DNA from: Achromobacter sp. UMC71
GTDB taxonomy: Bacteria; Pseudomonadota; Gammaproteobacteria; Burkholderiales; Burkholderiaceae_B
Reading direction: 5' to 3'
DNA length: 64,000 bases
NCBI RefSeq assembly: GCF_014170305.1
Contig: NZ_LZZT01000018.1
Location: forward strand, 1 to 64,000
Positions 33,032 through 41,648 of this stretch are shown piece by piece. The notes under the pieces were generated by a model. That model made no database searches. It saw only the letters and a program-made list of their open reading frames with translations, and was not told the origin of the DNA. Position 1 is the first letter of the stretch; every line of letters begins with the position of its first letter. The position numbers and the translations under genes are program-made.

Positions 33032-35899
33032 ATGTCTTCGGAAATAGAATCTCTATCCACGTCTTATCTCTTTGGGGGTAACGCCCCTTATGTTGAGGAG
33101 CTTTACGAAGCCTACCTCGACAATCCCGGTTCGGTACCTGACAACTGGCGCGAATATTTCGACCAGCTGCAACATGCTCCCGCCACCGACGGCCAGGAAT
33201 CCACCCGCGACCAGGCCCACGCTCCCATCGTCGAATCGTTTGCCCAGCGCGCCAAGGCCAATGCCTTCGTGCAACGCGCCGCCGAACCCGACCTGAGCGT
33301 CGCCACCAAGCAGGTATCGGTGCAATCGCTGATTGCCGCCTACCGCTCGCTGGGTTCGCGCTGGGCCGACCTGGATCCGCTCAAGCGCCAGGAGCGTCCC
33401 CCGATCCCCGAACTCGATCCGGCCTTCTACGGCCTGACCGAAGCCGATCTGGACCAGACCTACTCGGCCACCAACACCTACTTCACGACCGCCAGCACCA
33501 TGACGCTGCGCGACATCCTGAAGGCGCTGCGCGACACCTATTGCCGCAGCATCGGTGCTGAATTCACGCACATCTCCGACCCCGCCGCCAAGCGCTGGAT
33601 CCAGGAACGCCTGGAAACCACCCTGGGCGCGCCTGCCTATTCGGTCGAAGAAAAGCGCCACATCCTGCAGCAGCTGACCGAGTCCGAAGGCCTCGAGCGC
33701 TTCCTGCACACCAAGTACGTCGGCCAGAAGCGCTTCTCGCTGGAAGGCGGCGAAAGCTTCATCGCCTCGATGGACGAAGTGGTGAACCACGCCGGTGAAA
33801 ATGGCGTCCAGGAAATCGTGGTCGGCATGGCCCACCGCGGCCGCCTGAACCTGCTCGTGAACATCATGGGCAAGATGCCCGGCGACCTGTTCGCCGAGTT
33901 CGAAGGCAAGCACGCCGAAGGCCTGACCGACGGCGACGTGAAGTACCACAACGGCTTCTCGAGCGACCTGTCCACCCGTGGCGGTCCGGTCCACCTGTCG
34001 CTGGCGTTCAACCCGTCCCACCTTGAAATCGTCAACCCCGTGGTCGAAGGCAGCGCGCGCGCTCGCCAGGAACGCCGGGGCGATGCCGAAGGCAAGCAAG
34101 TGCTGCCGGTGCTGGTGCACGGCGACGCGGCTTTCGCCGGCCAAGGCGTGGTGATGGAAACCCTGAACCTGGCCCAGACCCGCGGCTACGGCACGGGCGG
34201 CACGCTGCACATCGTCATCAACAACCAGATCGGCTTCACCACGTCCGACCCGCGTGACTCGCGTTCGACGCTGTATTGCACCGACGTGGTCAAGATGATC
34301 GAAGCCCCGGTGTTCCACGTCAACGGCGACGATCCCGAAGCCGTGGTGTTCGTCACCAAGCTGGCGCTGGACTACCGCCTACAGTTCCGCCACGACATCG
34401 TCGTGGACATCGTCTGCTTCCGCAAGCTGGGCCACAACGAGCAAGACACCCCGTCGCTGACGCAGCCCCTGATGTACAAGCGCATCGGCCATCACCCCGG
34501 CACGCGCAAGCTGTACGCCGACAAGCTGACCACGCAAGGCGTACTGGCTGAAGGCGAAGCCGACCAGCTGGTCAAGGACTACCGCCAGCTGATGGAAGAC
34601 GGCCAGCGCACCATCGAACCGGTGCTGACCGACTACAAGAGCAAGTACGCCATCGACTGGTCGCCGTTCCTGGGCGCCAAGTGGACCGACCAGGCCGACA
34701 CCGCCGTGCCGCTGGCTGAACTGAAGCGCATCGGCGAACGCATCACCACCGTGCCGGAAGGCTTCACGGTGCACCCGCTGGTCGCCAAGCTGCTGAACGA
34801 CCGCCGCACCATGGCCAAGGGCGAAATGAACCTGGACTGGGGCATGGGCGAACACCTCGCCTTCGCCACCCTGGTGTCGTCGGGCTACGCCATCCGCATC
34901 ACCGGCCAGGACTCGGGCCGCGGCACGTTCACGCACCGCCACGCCGTGCTGCACGACCAGAACCGCGAACGCTGGAACGACGGCACCTACATCCCGCTGC
35001 AGAACGTCTCGGAAGGCCAGGCGCCGTTCACCGTGATCGACTCCGTGCTGTCCGAAGAGGCGGTGCTGGGCTTTGAATACGGCTACTCCAGCGCCGAACC
35101 GAACACGCTGACCATCTGGGAAGGCCAGTTCGGCGACTTCGTCAACGGCGCCCAGGTCGTGATCGACCAGTTCATCAGTTCCGGCGAAGCCAAGTGGGGC
35201 CGCCAGTCGGGCCTGACCCTGATGCTGCCGCACGGCTACGAAGGCCAAGGCCCCGAGCACTCGTCGGGCCGCATCGAGCGCTTCCTGCAACTGTGCGCCG
35301 ACAACAACATGCAAGTGGTGCAGCCGACCTCGGCTTCGCAGATCTTCCATGTGCTGCGCCGCCAGATGATCCGCCCGTTCCGCAAGCCGCTGGTGCTGTT
35401 CACGCCGAAGTCGCTGCTGCGCAACAAGGACGCGGGTTCGCCTCTGACCGATCTGGCCGGCGGCAGCTTCCGCCCGGTCATCGGCGAGGTCGACGAAGCC
35501 ATCGACGCCAGCAAGGTCAAGCGCGTGCTGGCTTGCTCGGGCAAGGTCTACTATGACTTGGTCAATGCCCGCCGCGAACGTGGCGCCGACAACGTCGCCA
35601 TCGTCCGCGTCGAGCAGCTGTACCCGTTTGCGCACAAGTCGTTCGAGACCGAACTGCGCAAGTACCCCAAGGCGACGGAAGTCATCTGGGTGCAGGACGA
35701 ACCGCAGAACCAAGGTGCGTGGTTCTACGTGCAGCATCACGTGTACGAGAACATGGTCGAAGGCCAAAAGCTGGGTTACGCAGGCCGCGCCGCTTCGGCG
35801 TCGCCGGCAGTGGGTTACCTGGCCAAGCACCAGGAGCAACAGAAGGCGCTGATCGAAACGGCCTTCGCTCCGAAGTTCAAGGTCATGTTGACGAAGTAA
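33032..35899 (+). CDS. sucA: 2-oxoglutarate dehydrogenase E1 (SucA/OdhA)
   Basis: 955 aa, full-length thiamine-dependent E1. The N-terminal segment (SYLFGGNAPYVEELYEAYL) mediates E2 contact in this family, and the ThDP-binding core includes GMAHRGRLNLL. It decarboxylates 2-oxoglutarate and succinylates the lipoyl group of SucB. First gene of sucA-sucB-lpd. Confidence 0.98.
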   Translation: MSSEIESLSTSYLFGGNAPYVEELYEAYLDNPGSVPDNWREYFDQLQHAPATDGQESTRDQAHAPIVESFAQRAKANAFVQRAAEPDLSVATKQVSVQSLIAAYRSLGSRWADLDPLKRQERPPIPELDPAFYGLTEADLDQTYSATNTYFTTASTMTLRDILKALRDTYCRSIGAEFTHISDPAAKRWIQERLETTLGAPAYSVEEKRHILQQLTESEGLERFLHTKYVGQKRFSLEGGESFIASMDEVVNHAGENGVQEIVVGMAHRGRLNLLVNIMGKMPGDLFAEFEGKHAEGLTDGDVKYHNGFSSDLSTRGGPVHLSLAFNPSHLEIVNPVVEGSARARQERRGDAEGKQVLPVLVHGDAAFAGQGVVMETLNLAQTRGYGTGGTLHIVINNQIGFTTSDPRDSRSTLYCTDVVKMIEAPVFHVNGDDPEAVVFVTKLALDYRLQFRHDIVVDIVCFRKLGHNEQDTPSLTQPLMYKRIGHHPGTRKLYADKLTTQGVLAEGEADQLVKDYRQLMEDGQRTIEPVLTDYKSKYAIDWSPFLGAKWTDQADTAVPLAELKRIGERITTVPEGFTVHPLVAKLLNDRRTMAKGEMNLDWGMGEHLAFATLVSSGYAIRITGQDSGRGTFTHRHAVLHDQNRERWNDGTYIPLQNVSEGQAPFTVIDSVLSEEAVLGFEYGYSSAEPNTLTIWEGQFGDFVNGAQVVIDQFISSGEAKWGRQSGLTLMLPHGYEGQGPEHSSGRIERFLQLCADNNMQVVQPTSASQIFHVLRRQMIRPFRKPLVLFTPKSLLRNKDAGSPLTDLAGGSFRPVIGEVDEAIDASKVKRVLACSGKVYYDLVNARRERGADNVAIVRVEQLYPFAHKSFETELRKYPKATEVIWVQDEPQNQGAWFYVQHHVYENMVEGQKLGYAGRAASASPAVGYLAKHQEQQKALIETAFAPKFKVMLTK

Positions 35900-36001
35900 C
35901 GCTCACTGGATGCGCGCGCCGCGCGGCCAGGTTTCAGGAACCCCGTTTCGAACCTGGCCGCGCCGCGCCACAAGAACACACACATTTACGGAATAAACAA
36001 A

Positions 36002-37234
36002 ATGGCTATTACCGACGTCGTCGTTCCCCAACTCTCCGAATCCGTTTCCGAAGCGACCCTGCTGACCTGGAAGAAGCAGCCCGGCGCCGCCGTTGAAGCG
36101 GACGAAATCCTGATCGAAGTCGAAACCGACAAGGTCGTGCTGGAAGTGCCGGCCCCCGCCTCGGGCGTGCTGGCTGAAATCGTCAAGGGCGATGGCAGCA
36201 CCGTCACCTCGGGCGAAGTGCTGGCCCGCATCGACACCGCCGGCAAGGCCGCCGCCGCCGCGACCGCTCCCGCCGCCGAAGCGCCCAAGGCTGCCCAAGC
36301 CGCCGCTGCGCCGGCCGCTGCCGCGCCGGCCTCGACCGCCGCCGCTGGCGTGGCTTCGCCTGCTGCCGCCAAGATCCTGGCAGAAAAGGGCGTGGACGCC
36401 GCCAACGTGGCCGGCACCGGCCGTGACGGCCGTGTCACCAAGGGCGACGCCCTGAACGCCAGCGCTCCCGCCGCCAAGGCTGCTCCGGCCAAGGCCCCGG
36501 CCGCTCCCGCCCCGACCACGCTGTCGCTGGACGGCCGTCCGGAACAGCGCGTGCCGATGAGCCGCCTGCGCGCCCGCATCGCCGAGCGCCTGCTGCAATC
36601 GCAGCAAGAGAACGCGATCCTGACCACGTTCAACGAAGTGAACATGCAAGCGGTCATCGATCTGCGCAGCAAGTACAAGGACAAGTTCGAGAAAGAGCAC
36701 GGCATCAAGCTGGGCTTCATGTCGTTCTTCGTCAAGGCCGCCGTTGCCGCCCTGAAGAAGTACCCGCTGATCAATGCCTCGATCGACGGCAAGGACATCA
36801 TCTATCACGGCTACTTCGACATCGGCATCGCCGTGGGCAGCCCGCGCGGCCTGGTCGTGCCGATCCTGCGCAACGCCGACCAGCTGTCGATCGCTGAAAT
36901 CGAAAAGACCATCGCCGACTTCGGCCGCCGCGCGGCCGACGGCAAGCTGGGCATTGAAGAAATGACCGGCGGCACCTTCTCGATCTCCAACGGCGGCGTG
37001 TTCGGTTCGATGCTGTCGACCCCGATCATCAACCCGCCGCAATCGGCCATCCTGGGCGTGCACGCCACCAAGGATCGTGCCGTGGTGGAAAACGGCCAGA
37101 TCGTCATCCGCCCGATGAACTACCTGGCCCTGTCCTACGACCACCGCATCATCGACGGCCGCGAAGCCGTGCTGGGCCTGGTCGCCATGAAGGACGCCCT
37201 GGAAGATCCGCAGCGTCTGTTGCTGGACCTGTAA
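36002..37234 (+). CDS. sucB: Dihydrolipoyllysine succinyltransferase E2 (SucB/OdhB)
   Basis: 410 aa: one lipoyl domain (residues 1-77, lipoyl lysine in [10 protein letters not shown]), an Ala/Pro-rich linker around 80-115, the peripheral-subunit binding domain around 115-152, another Ala/Pro linker, then the catalytic acyltransferase domain with [13 protein letters not shown] carrying the active-site His and Asp. It transfers the succinyl group to CoA. It follows sucA by 102 bp. Confidence 0.98.
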   Translation: MAITDVVVPQLSESVSEATLLTWKKQPGAAVEADEILIEVETDKVVLEVPAPASGVLAEIVKGDGSTVTSGEVLARIDTAGKAAAAATAPAAEAPKAAQAAAAPAAAAPASTAAAGVASPAAAKILAEKGVDAANVAGTGRDGRVTKGDALNASAPAAKAAPAKAPAAPAPTTLSLDGRPEQRVPMSRLRARIAERLLQSQQENAILTTFNEVNMQAVIDLRSKYKDKFEKEHGIKLGFMSFFVKAAVAALKKYPLINASIDGKDIIYHGYFDIGIAVGSPRGLVVPILRNADQLSIAEIEKTIADFGRRAADGKLGIEEMTGGTFSISNGGVFGSMLSTPIINPPQSAILGVHATKDRAVVENGQIVIRPMNYLALSYDHRIIDGREAVLGLVAMKDALEDPQRLLLDL

Positions 37235-37354
37235 TCTCGACGCCCCGGCCCCGGCGTCGCCGCGACCCTGCCGGTCCGCGGCGCCCCAGCCGGCCCAGAG
37301 CCGGCCCGGCGCGGGCGGGGCGGTCTTTCTCCAAATCTCATTCGCGAGAACACT

Positions 37355-38782
37355 ATGTCCAAACAATTTGACGTCGTCGTCATTGGCGCGGGCCCCGGCG
37401 GCTACATCGCCGCCATCCGCGCCGCGCAGCTCGGCATGTCGGTCGCTTGCATCGACGCCTGGCAAAACGGCCAAGGCGGCCCGGCTCCCGGCGGCACGTG
37501 CACCAACGTCGGTTGCATCCCGTCCAAGGCGCTGCTGCAATCGTCCGAACACTTTGAACAAGCCAATCACCACTTCGCCGAGCACGGCATCGAAGTCAAG
37601 GGCGTCAGCCTGAAGCTCGACACGCTGATCGGCCGCAAGAACTCGGTGGTCAAGCAGAACAACGACGGCATCCTGTACCTGTTCAAGAAGAACAAGGTCA
37701 CCTTCTTCCACGGCAAGGGCGCGTTCAGCGGCCAGGTCGACGGCGGCTGGGCCATCAAGGTCACCGGCACCACCGAAGAAGACCTGGTTGCCAAGCACGT
37801 CGTGGTCGCCACCGGTTCGTCGGCGCGCGAGCTGCCCGGCCTGCCGTTCGACGAAAAGGTCGTGCTGTCCAACGACGGCGCGCTGAACATCGGCGCCGTG
37901 CCCAAGACGCTGGGCGTGATCGGCGCCGGCGTGATCGGCCTGGAAATGGGCAGCGTGTGGCGCCGCCTGGGTTCCGAAGTCACCATCCTGGAAGCAATGC
38001 CTGAATTCCTGGCCGCCGCTGATGGTCAAGTGGCCAAGGAAGCCCTGAAGGCCTTCACCAAGCAAGGCCTGAACATCCAGATGGGCGTCAAGATCGGCGA
38101 GATCAAGGCGACCGCCAAGTCCGTGACCGTACCCTACGTCGATGCCAAGGGCGCCGAGCAGAAGCTGGTGGTGGACAAGCTGATCGTCTCGATCGGCCGC
38201 GTGCCCTACACCGGCGGCCTGAACGCCGACGTGGTGGGCCTGAAGCTGGACGAACGCGGCTTCGTGGCCGTGGACGGCGACTGCAAGACCAACCTGCCCA
38301 ACGTCTGGGCGGTGGGCGACGTGGTGCGCGGCCCGATGCTGGCGCACAAGGCCGAGGAAGAAGGCGTGGCGGTTGCCGAGCGCATCGCCGGCCAGCACGG
38401 CCATGTCAACTTCGACACCGTGCCGTGGGTCATCTACACCTCGCCGGAAATTGCCTGGGTCGGCAAGACCGAGCAGCAACTCAAGGCCGAAGGCCGCGAG
38501 TACAAGGCCGGCAGCTTCCCGTTCCTGGCCAACGGCCGTGCCCGCGCCCTGGGTGACACCACCGGTTTTGCCAAGGTGATCGCCGACGCCAAGACCGATG
38601 AGGTCCTGGGCGTGCACATCGTGGGCCCGATGGCCTCGGAGCTGATCTCGGAAGCTGTGACCATCATGGAATTCCGCGGCGCCGCCGAAGACATCGCCCG
38701 CATCTGCCACGCGCACCCGACCCTGTCGGAAGCCGTGAAGGAAGCGGCGCTGGCCGTCGACAAGCGCGCGCTGAACTTCTGA
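37355..38782 (+). CDS. lpdA: Dihydrolipoyl dehydrogenase E3 (Lpd/OdhL)
   Basis: 475 aa. It reoxidises dihydrolipoamide with FAD and NAD. FAD motif [10 protein letters not shown] near residue 10, redox-active disulfide in [16 protein letters not shown] motif [13 protein letters not shown], and the C-terminal CHAHPTLSE with the catalytic His are all intact. The 120-base gap after sucB is very GC-rich and could form a hairpin, so expression may not be strictly coupled. Confidence 0.98.
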   Translation: MSKQFDVVVIGAGPGGYIAAIRAAQLGMSVACIDAWQNGQGGPAPGGTCTNVGCIPSKALLQSSEHFEQANHHFAEHGIEVKGVSLKLDTLIGRKNSVVKQNNDGILYLFKKNKVTFFHGKGAFSGQVDGGWAIKVTGTTEEDLVAKHVVVATGSSARELPGLPFDEKVVLSNDGALNIGAVPKTLGVIGAGVIGLEMGSVWRRLGSEVTILEAMPEFLAAADGQVAKEALKAFTKQGLNIQMGVKIGEIKATAKSVTVPYVDAKGAEQKLVVDKLIVSIGRVPYTGGLNADVVGLKLDERGFVAVDGDCKTNLPNVWAVGDVVRGPMLAHKAEEEGVAVAERIAGQHGHVNFDTVPWVIYTSPEIAWVGKTEQQLKAEGREYKAGSFPFLANGRARALGDTTGFAKVIADAKTDEVLGVHIVGPMASELISEAVTIMEFRGAAEDIARICHAHPTLSEAVKEAALAVDKRALNF

Positions 38783-38811
38783 TCCTGCGCCGCGCGGCCG
38801 CATAGCCAAGG

Positions 38812-38840
38812 GGGCGGGTTCTCGGACCCGCCCTTTTTTT
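38812..38840 (+). terminator. Rho-independent terminator of sucAB-lpd
   Basis: GGGCGGGT, loop TCTCGG, ACCCGCCC followed by seven T, 30 bp past the lpd stop. Confidence 0.9.
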
Positions 38841-38863
38841 CATCCGCTTGACCTGCTCCTTCC

Positions 38864-39955
38864 ATGAACGTCCGCGAATACTACGAACATGCCCTGGCCG
38901 AACGCGGCTACAAGCCTGACGACGCCCAGAAGAAGGCGATCGACCGGCTGCAGCGCTATTACGACGAATGGGTCAAGTTCAAGGCGATGCGCTCGAACGC
39001 GCTCAAGAAGCTGCTGAACCGCCCGGACGTGCCGCGCGGTGTGTATCTGTGGGGCGGGGTGGGGCGGGGCAAGAGCTTCCTGATGGACGCGTTCTATGCC
39101 ACCGTGCCGGTGGTGCGCAAGACGCGGCTGCACTTTCACGAGTTCATGCGTGGCGTGCATCGCGAGCTGGAAGAAGTGAAGGGCATGCAAGACCCGCTGG
39201 ACGAAGTGGCTAAGCGCGTGGCCAAGCGCTACCGTCTGATCTGTTTCGACGAATTCCACGTGTCCGACGTGGCCGACGCGATGATCCTGCACCGCCTGCT
39301 GTTCAAGCTGTTCGAATACGGCACGTCGTTCGTGATGACGTCCAACTACGAGCCGTCCACGCTGTACCCGGACGGCCTGCACCGCGACCGCGTGATGCCC
39401 GCGATCGAACTGATCCAGGCGCGCATGGACGTGATGAACGTGGACGCCGGGGTCGACTACCGCCGCCGTTCGCTCGAGCAGGTGCAGTGCTATCACTCGC
39501 CGCTGGACGAACATGCGCAACAGGCGCTGCAAGAGGCCTTCAACAGCTTGGCCGACACGCCGCCGCAAGAACCGCTGCTGCACATCGAACACCGGGAAAT
39601 CCGTGCGCTGGCGCTGGCCGGTTCGGTGGTGTGGTTCGATTTCGCCACGCTTTGCGGCGGTCCGCGTTCGCAGAACGACTACCTGGAACTGGCCAACCGT
39701 TTTCATGCCGTGATCCTGTCGGGCGTGCCGCGCATGGGGCCGCGCCAGGCCTCGGAAGCGCGCCGCTTCACCTGGCTGATCGACGTGTTCTACGATCACA
39801 AGGTCAAGCTGATCATGTCGGCCGAGTGCGAACCCGAAGAGATCTATACCGAAGGCGCATTGGCCAACGAATTCCATCGCACCGTCTCGCGCATCCTGGA
39901 GATGCAGTCGCGCGAATACCTGGAAGCCGAACGCCGCCTCACGGTAACGTTGTAG
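38864..39955 (+). CDS. zapE: Cell division protein ZapE (AFG1-like ATPase)
   Basis: 363 aa, AFG1 family P-loop ATPase. Walker A is GGVGRGKSFLMD, Walker B ICFDEFHVSD. ZapE associates with the Z-ring and affects FtsZ bundling in E. coli. No strong ribosome site is seen before the ATG. Single gene between the suc terminator and the iron cluster. Confidence 0.93.
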   Translation: MNVREYYEHALAERGYKPDDAQKKAIDRLQRYYDEWVKFKAMRSNALKKLLNRPDVPRGVYLWGGVGRGKSFLMDAFYATVPVVRKTRLHFHEFMRGVHRELEEVKGMQDPLDEVAKRVAKRYRLICFDEFHVSDVADAMILHRLLFKLFEYGTSFVMTSNYEPSTLYPDGLHRDRVMPAIELIQARMDVMNVDAGVDYRRRSLEQVQCYHSPLDEHAQQALQEAFNSLADTPPQEPLLHIEHREIRALALAGSVVWFDFATLCGGPRSQNDYLELANRFHAVILSGVPRMGPRQASEARRFTWLIDVFYDHKVKLIMSAECEPEEIYTEGALANEFHRTVSRILEMQSREYLEAERRLTVTL

Positions 39956-40013
39956 TTATGCCGCAAGCCCACGTCCCGCAAGCCGGGGCGGCGCCGTTTG
40001 CGTACATAAAATT

Positions 40014-40032
40014 AGTAATGCAAGTCATTATC
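40014..40032. promoter_or_regulatory. Fur box upstream of the FecI-type sigma gene
   Basis: AGTAATGCAAGTCATTATC matches the 19-bp Fur consensus GATAATGATAATCATTATC at 14 positions by my count. It lies 45 bases upstream of the sigma factor start, as expected for iron-repressed fecI-type genes. Confidence 0.7.
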
Positions 40033-40076
40033 AATTAACATTTGAAGACTTCAGGTCCCCGCGCCGCAGTCTTCAA

Positions 40077-40610
40077 GTGCCTTCCTCCTTCCTCTCGTCT
40101 CCGGCTTCCCACGCCGACGCCTCCGCCATGCCCGTCGACGGTCTGTACCGCGACCATCGGCCGTGGCTGTTCGGCTGGCTGCGGCGCAAGCTGGGCTGTG
40201 CGCACCGCGCCGAAGACCTGACGCAAGACGTCTTCGTGCGAGTGATACAGGGGCGCAAGCGCGTGCGTGCCGACGACGCGCGGGCGCTGCTCACCACGAT
40301 CGCCAAGGGGCTGGTGGTGGACCACCAGCGCCATGCGGCCCTGGAGCACGCCTACCTGGCCTATCTGGCCGCCATGCCCGAAGCCTATGCGCCGTCACCG
40401 GAGACGCAGGCCGAGCAGATGCAGGCGCTGGTACAGCTGGATCGCCTGCTGGACAGCCTGCCGCCCAAGGCGCGCTCGGCGTTCCTGTTGTCGCAGCTGG
40501 ACGGGCTGACCTATCCCGAGATCGCACAGCGGCTGGGCGTGTCGCTCAGCTCGGTGCAGCAGTACATGGTGCGCGCGATGTCCGCCTGCTATGCGGCGTT
40601 CTATGACTAG
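40077..40610 (+). CDS. FecI-type ECF sigma factor
   Basis: 177 aa from GTG 40077; ATG 40128 (MPVDGLYRDHR) would give 160 aa, and both have weak ribosome sites. Sigma region 2 includes AEDLTQDVFVRV and region 4 includes LDGLTYPEIAQRLGVSLSS. Iron-starvation sigma factors of this group recruit RNA polymerase to the adjacent TonB receptor gene when the receptor signals through FecR. The Fur box just upstream supports this. Confidence 0.93.
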   Translation: MPSSFLSSPASHADASAMPVDGLYRDHRPWLFGWLRRKLGCAHRAEDLTQDVFVRVIQGRKRVRADDARALLTTIAKGLVVDHQRHAALEHAYLAYLAAMPEAYAPSPETQAEQMQALVQLDRLLDSLPPKARSAFLLSQLDGLTYPEIAQRLGVSLSSVQQYMVRAMSACYAAFYD

Positions 40611-41559
40611 CCGCGCCGGCCCGCCGTCCGATCCTGTCGTGCGCCAGGCCATAGCCTGGTGGGCTCGCCTGCAATCGGGCGTGGCCATCGCCGCCGATCG
40701 CGACGCCTGCACGGCCTGGCTGGCGCAGGACCCCGCGCATCGTCAGGCCTGGGACCGGCTGGAAGCCATCGGCCGGGACGCGCGCCGGGTGCCGGCGGCG
40801 CTGGCGCATGCGGCGTTGGACACCCCGTCGCCATCCGGCCGCCGCGCCGTGCTGCGCGCCACGTTGTCGTTGGCCGGTGTGGGCATCGCTGCATGGGCCG
40901 GCTATCGGCATACGCCCTGGCAGCGGCTGGCGGCGGACCTGAGCACCGGCGTGGGTGAGCGCCGCTCGGTCGCCGTCGCCGACGGCCTGAACGTTACGTT
41001 GAATAGCGACAGCGCATTGCGGCTGCGCCTGGCGGGCGGCGAACGCGGCCTGCATCTGCTGCGCGGGGAAATCCTGGTCAGCGCGCAATCGCGCCCCGGC
41101 GCGGCCGCGCTGCGGGTGGACACCGGCTATGGCGCGCTGCTGGCCGAGAACGCGCGCTTCGATGTGCGCCGCACCGATAGCGGCGCGCGCCTGGGCGTCT
41201 ATGAAGGCAGTGTGTCGCTGCTGCGCGATGGCCGGACGGCGCAGGCCGATGCCGGCGAACGGCTGCACTATGCCGCCGAAGGGGGCGTCGAGCGGCGCGC
41301 CGCCGACCCGGACCGCCTCGCCTGGGTCGACGGCCTGGTGGTGGCCAAGGATTGGCGGCTGGATTATTTCGCGCAATACCTGGCGCGTCAGCGGGTCGGC
41401 ATGATCCGGGTGGATCCTGCGGTGGCGGGGTTGCGCTTGTCCGGCGTGTTCCCGCTGGACGACGCTGAGCGGGCGTTGAAGGCGCTTGAGCCCGCCTTGC
41501 CCATCGTGGTCACGCGCCACACCCAGTACTGGCTGCAGGTCGGTCCACGCGAGGCGTGA
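40603..41559 (+). CDS. FecR-type sigma regulator
   Basis: 318 aa. ATG 40603 overlaps the sigma factor stop by 8 bases, implying translational coupling; ATG 40591 is an in-frame alternative. N-terminal DUF4880-like cytoplasmic segment (AIAWWARLQSG, AHRQAWDRLEAIG), one membrane helix around residues 80-100, then the periplasmic FecR domain (LSTGVGERRSVAVADG onward). It transmits the receptor signal to the sigma factor. Confidence 0.92.
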   Translation: MTSRAGPPSDPVVRQAIAWWARLQSGVAIAADRDACTAWLAQDPAHRQAWDRLEAIGRDARRVPAALAHAALDTPSPSGRRAVLRATLSLAGVGIAAWAGYRHTPWQRLAADLSTGVGERRSVAVADGLNVTLNSDSALRLRLAGGERGLHLLRGEILVSAQSRPGAAALRVDTGYGALLAENARFDVRRTDSGARLGVYEGSVSLLRDGRTAQADAGERLHYAAEGGVERRAADPDRLAWVDGLVVAKDWRLDYFAQYLARQRVGMIRVDPAVAGLRLSGVFPLDDAERALKALEPALPIVVTRHTQYWLQVGPREA

Positions 41560-41648
41560 CCGTTACAACTTTTTTTCACAATGGCCTGCAGGTTTTGGAT
41601 GCCCGTACGGAAAGGCAGAGATAGAGACCTACGTACTGGGAGTATTTC

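Noticed and set aside
35903-38809. Long antisense open frame over sucB-lpd
   Set aside because: Product is Gly/Arg/Ala/Val-rich without family similarity; the sense genes are unambiguous.
41609-41634. GGAAA and CGT spaced like an ECF sigma promoter before the TonB receptor
   Set aside because: The implied transcription start would fall on the ribosome binding site of the receptor, leaving no usable leader.
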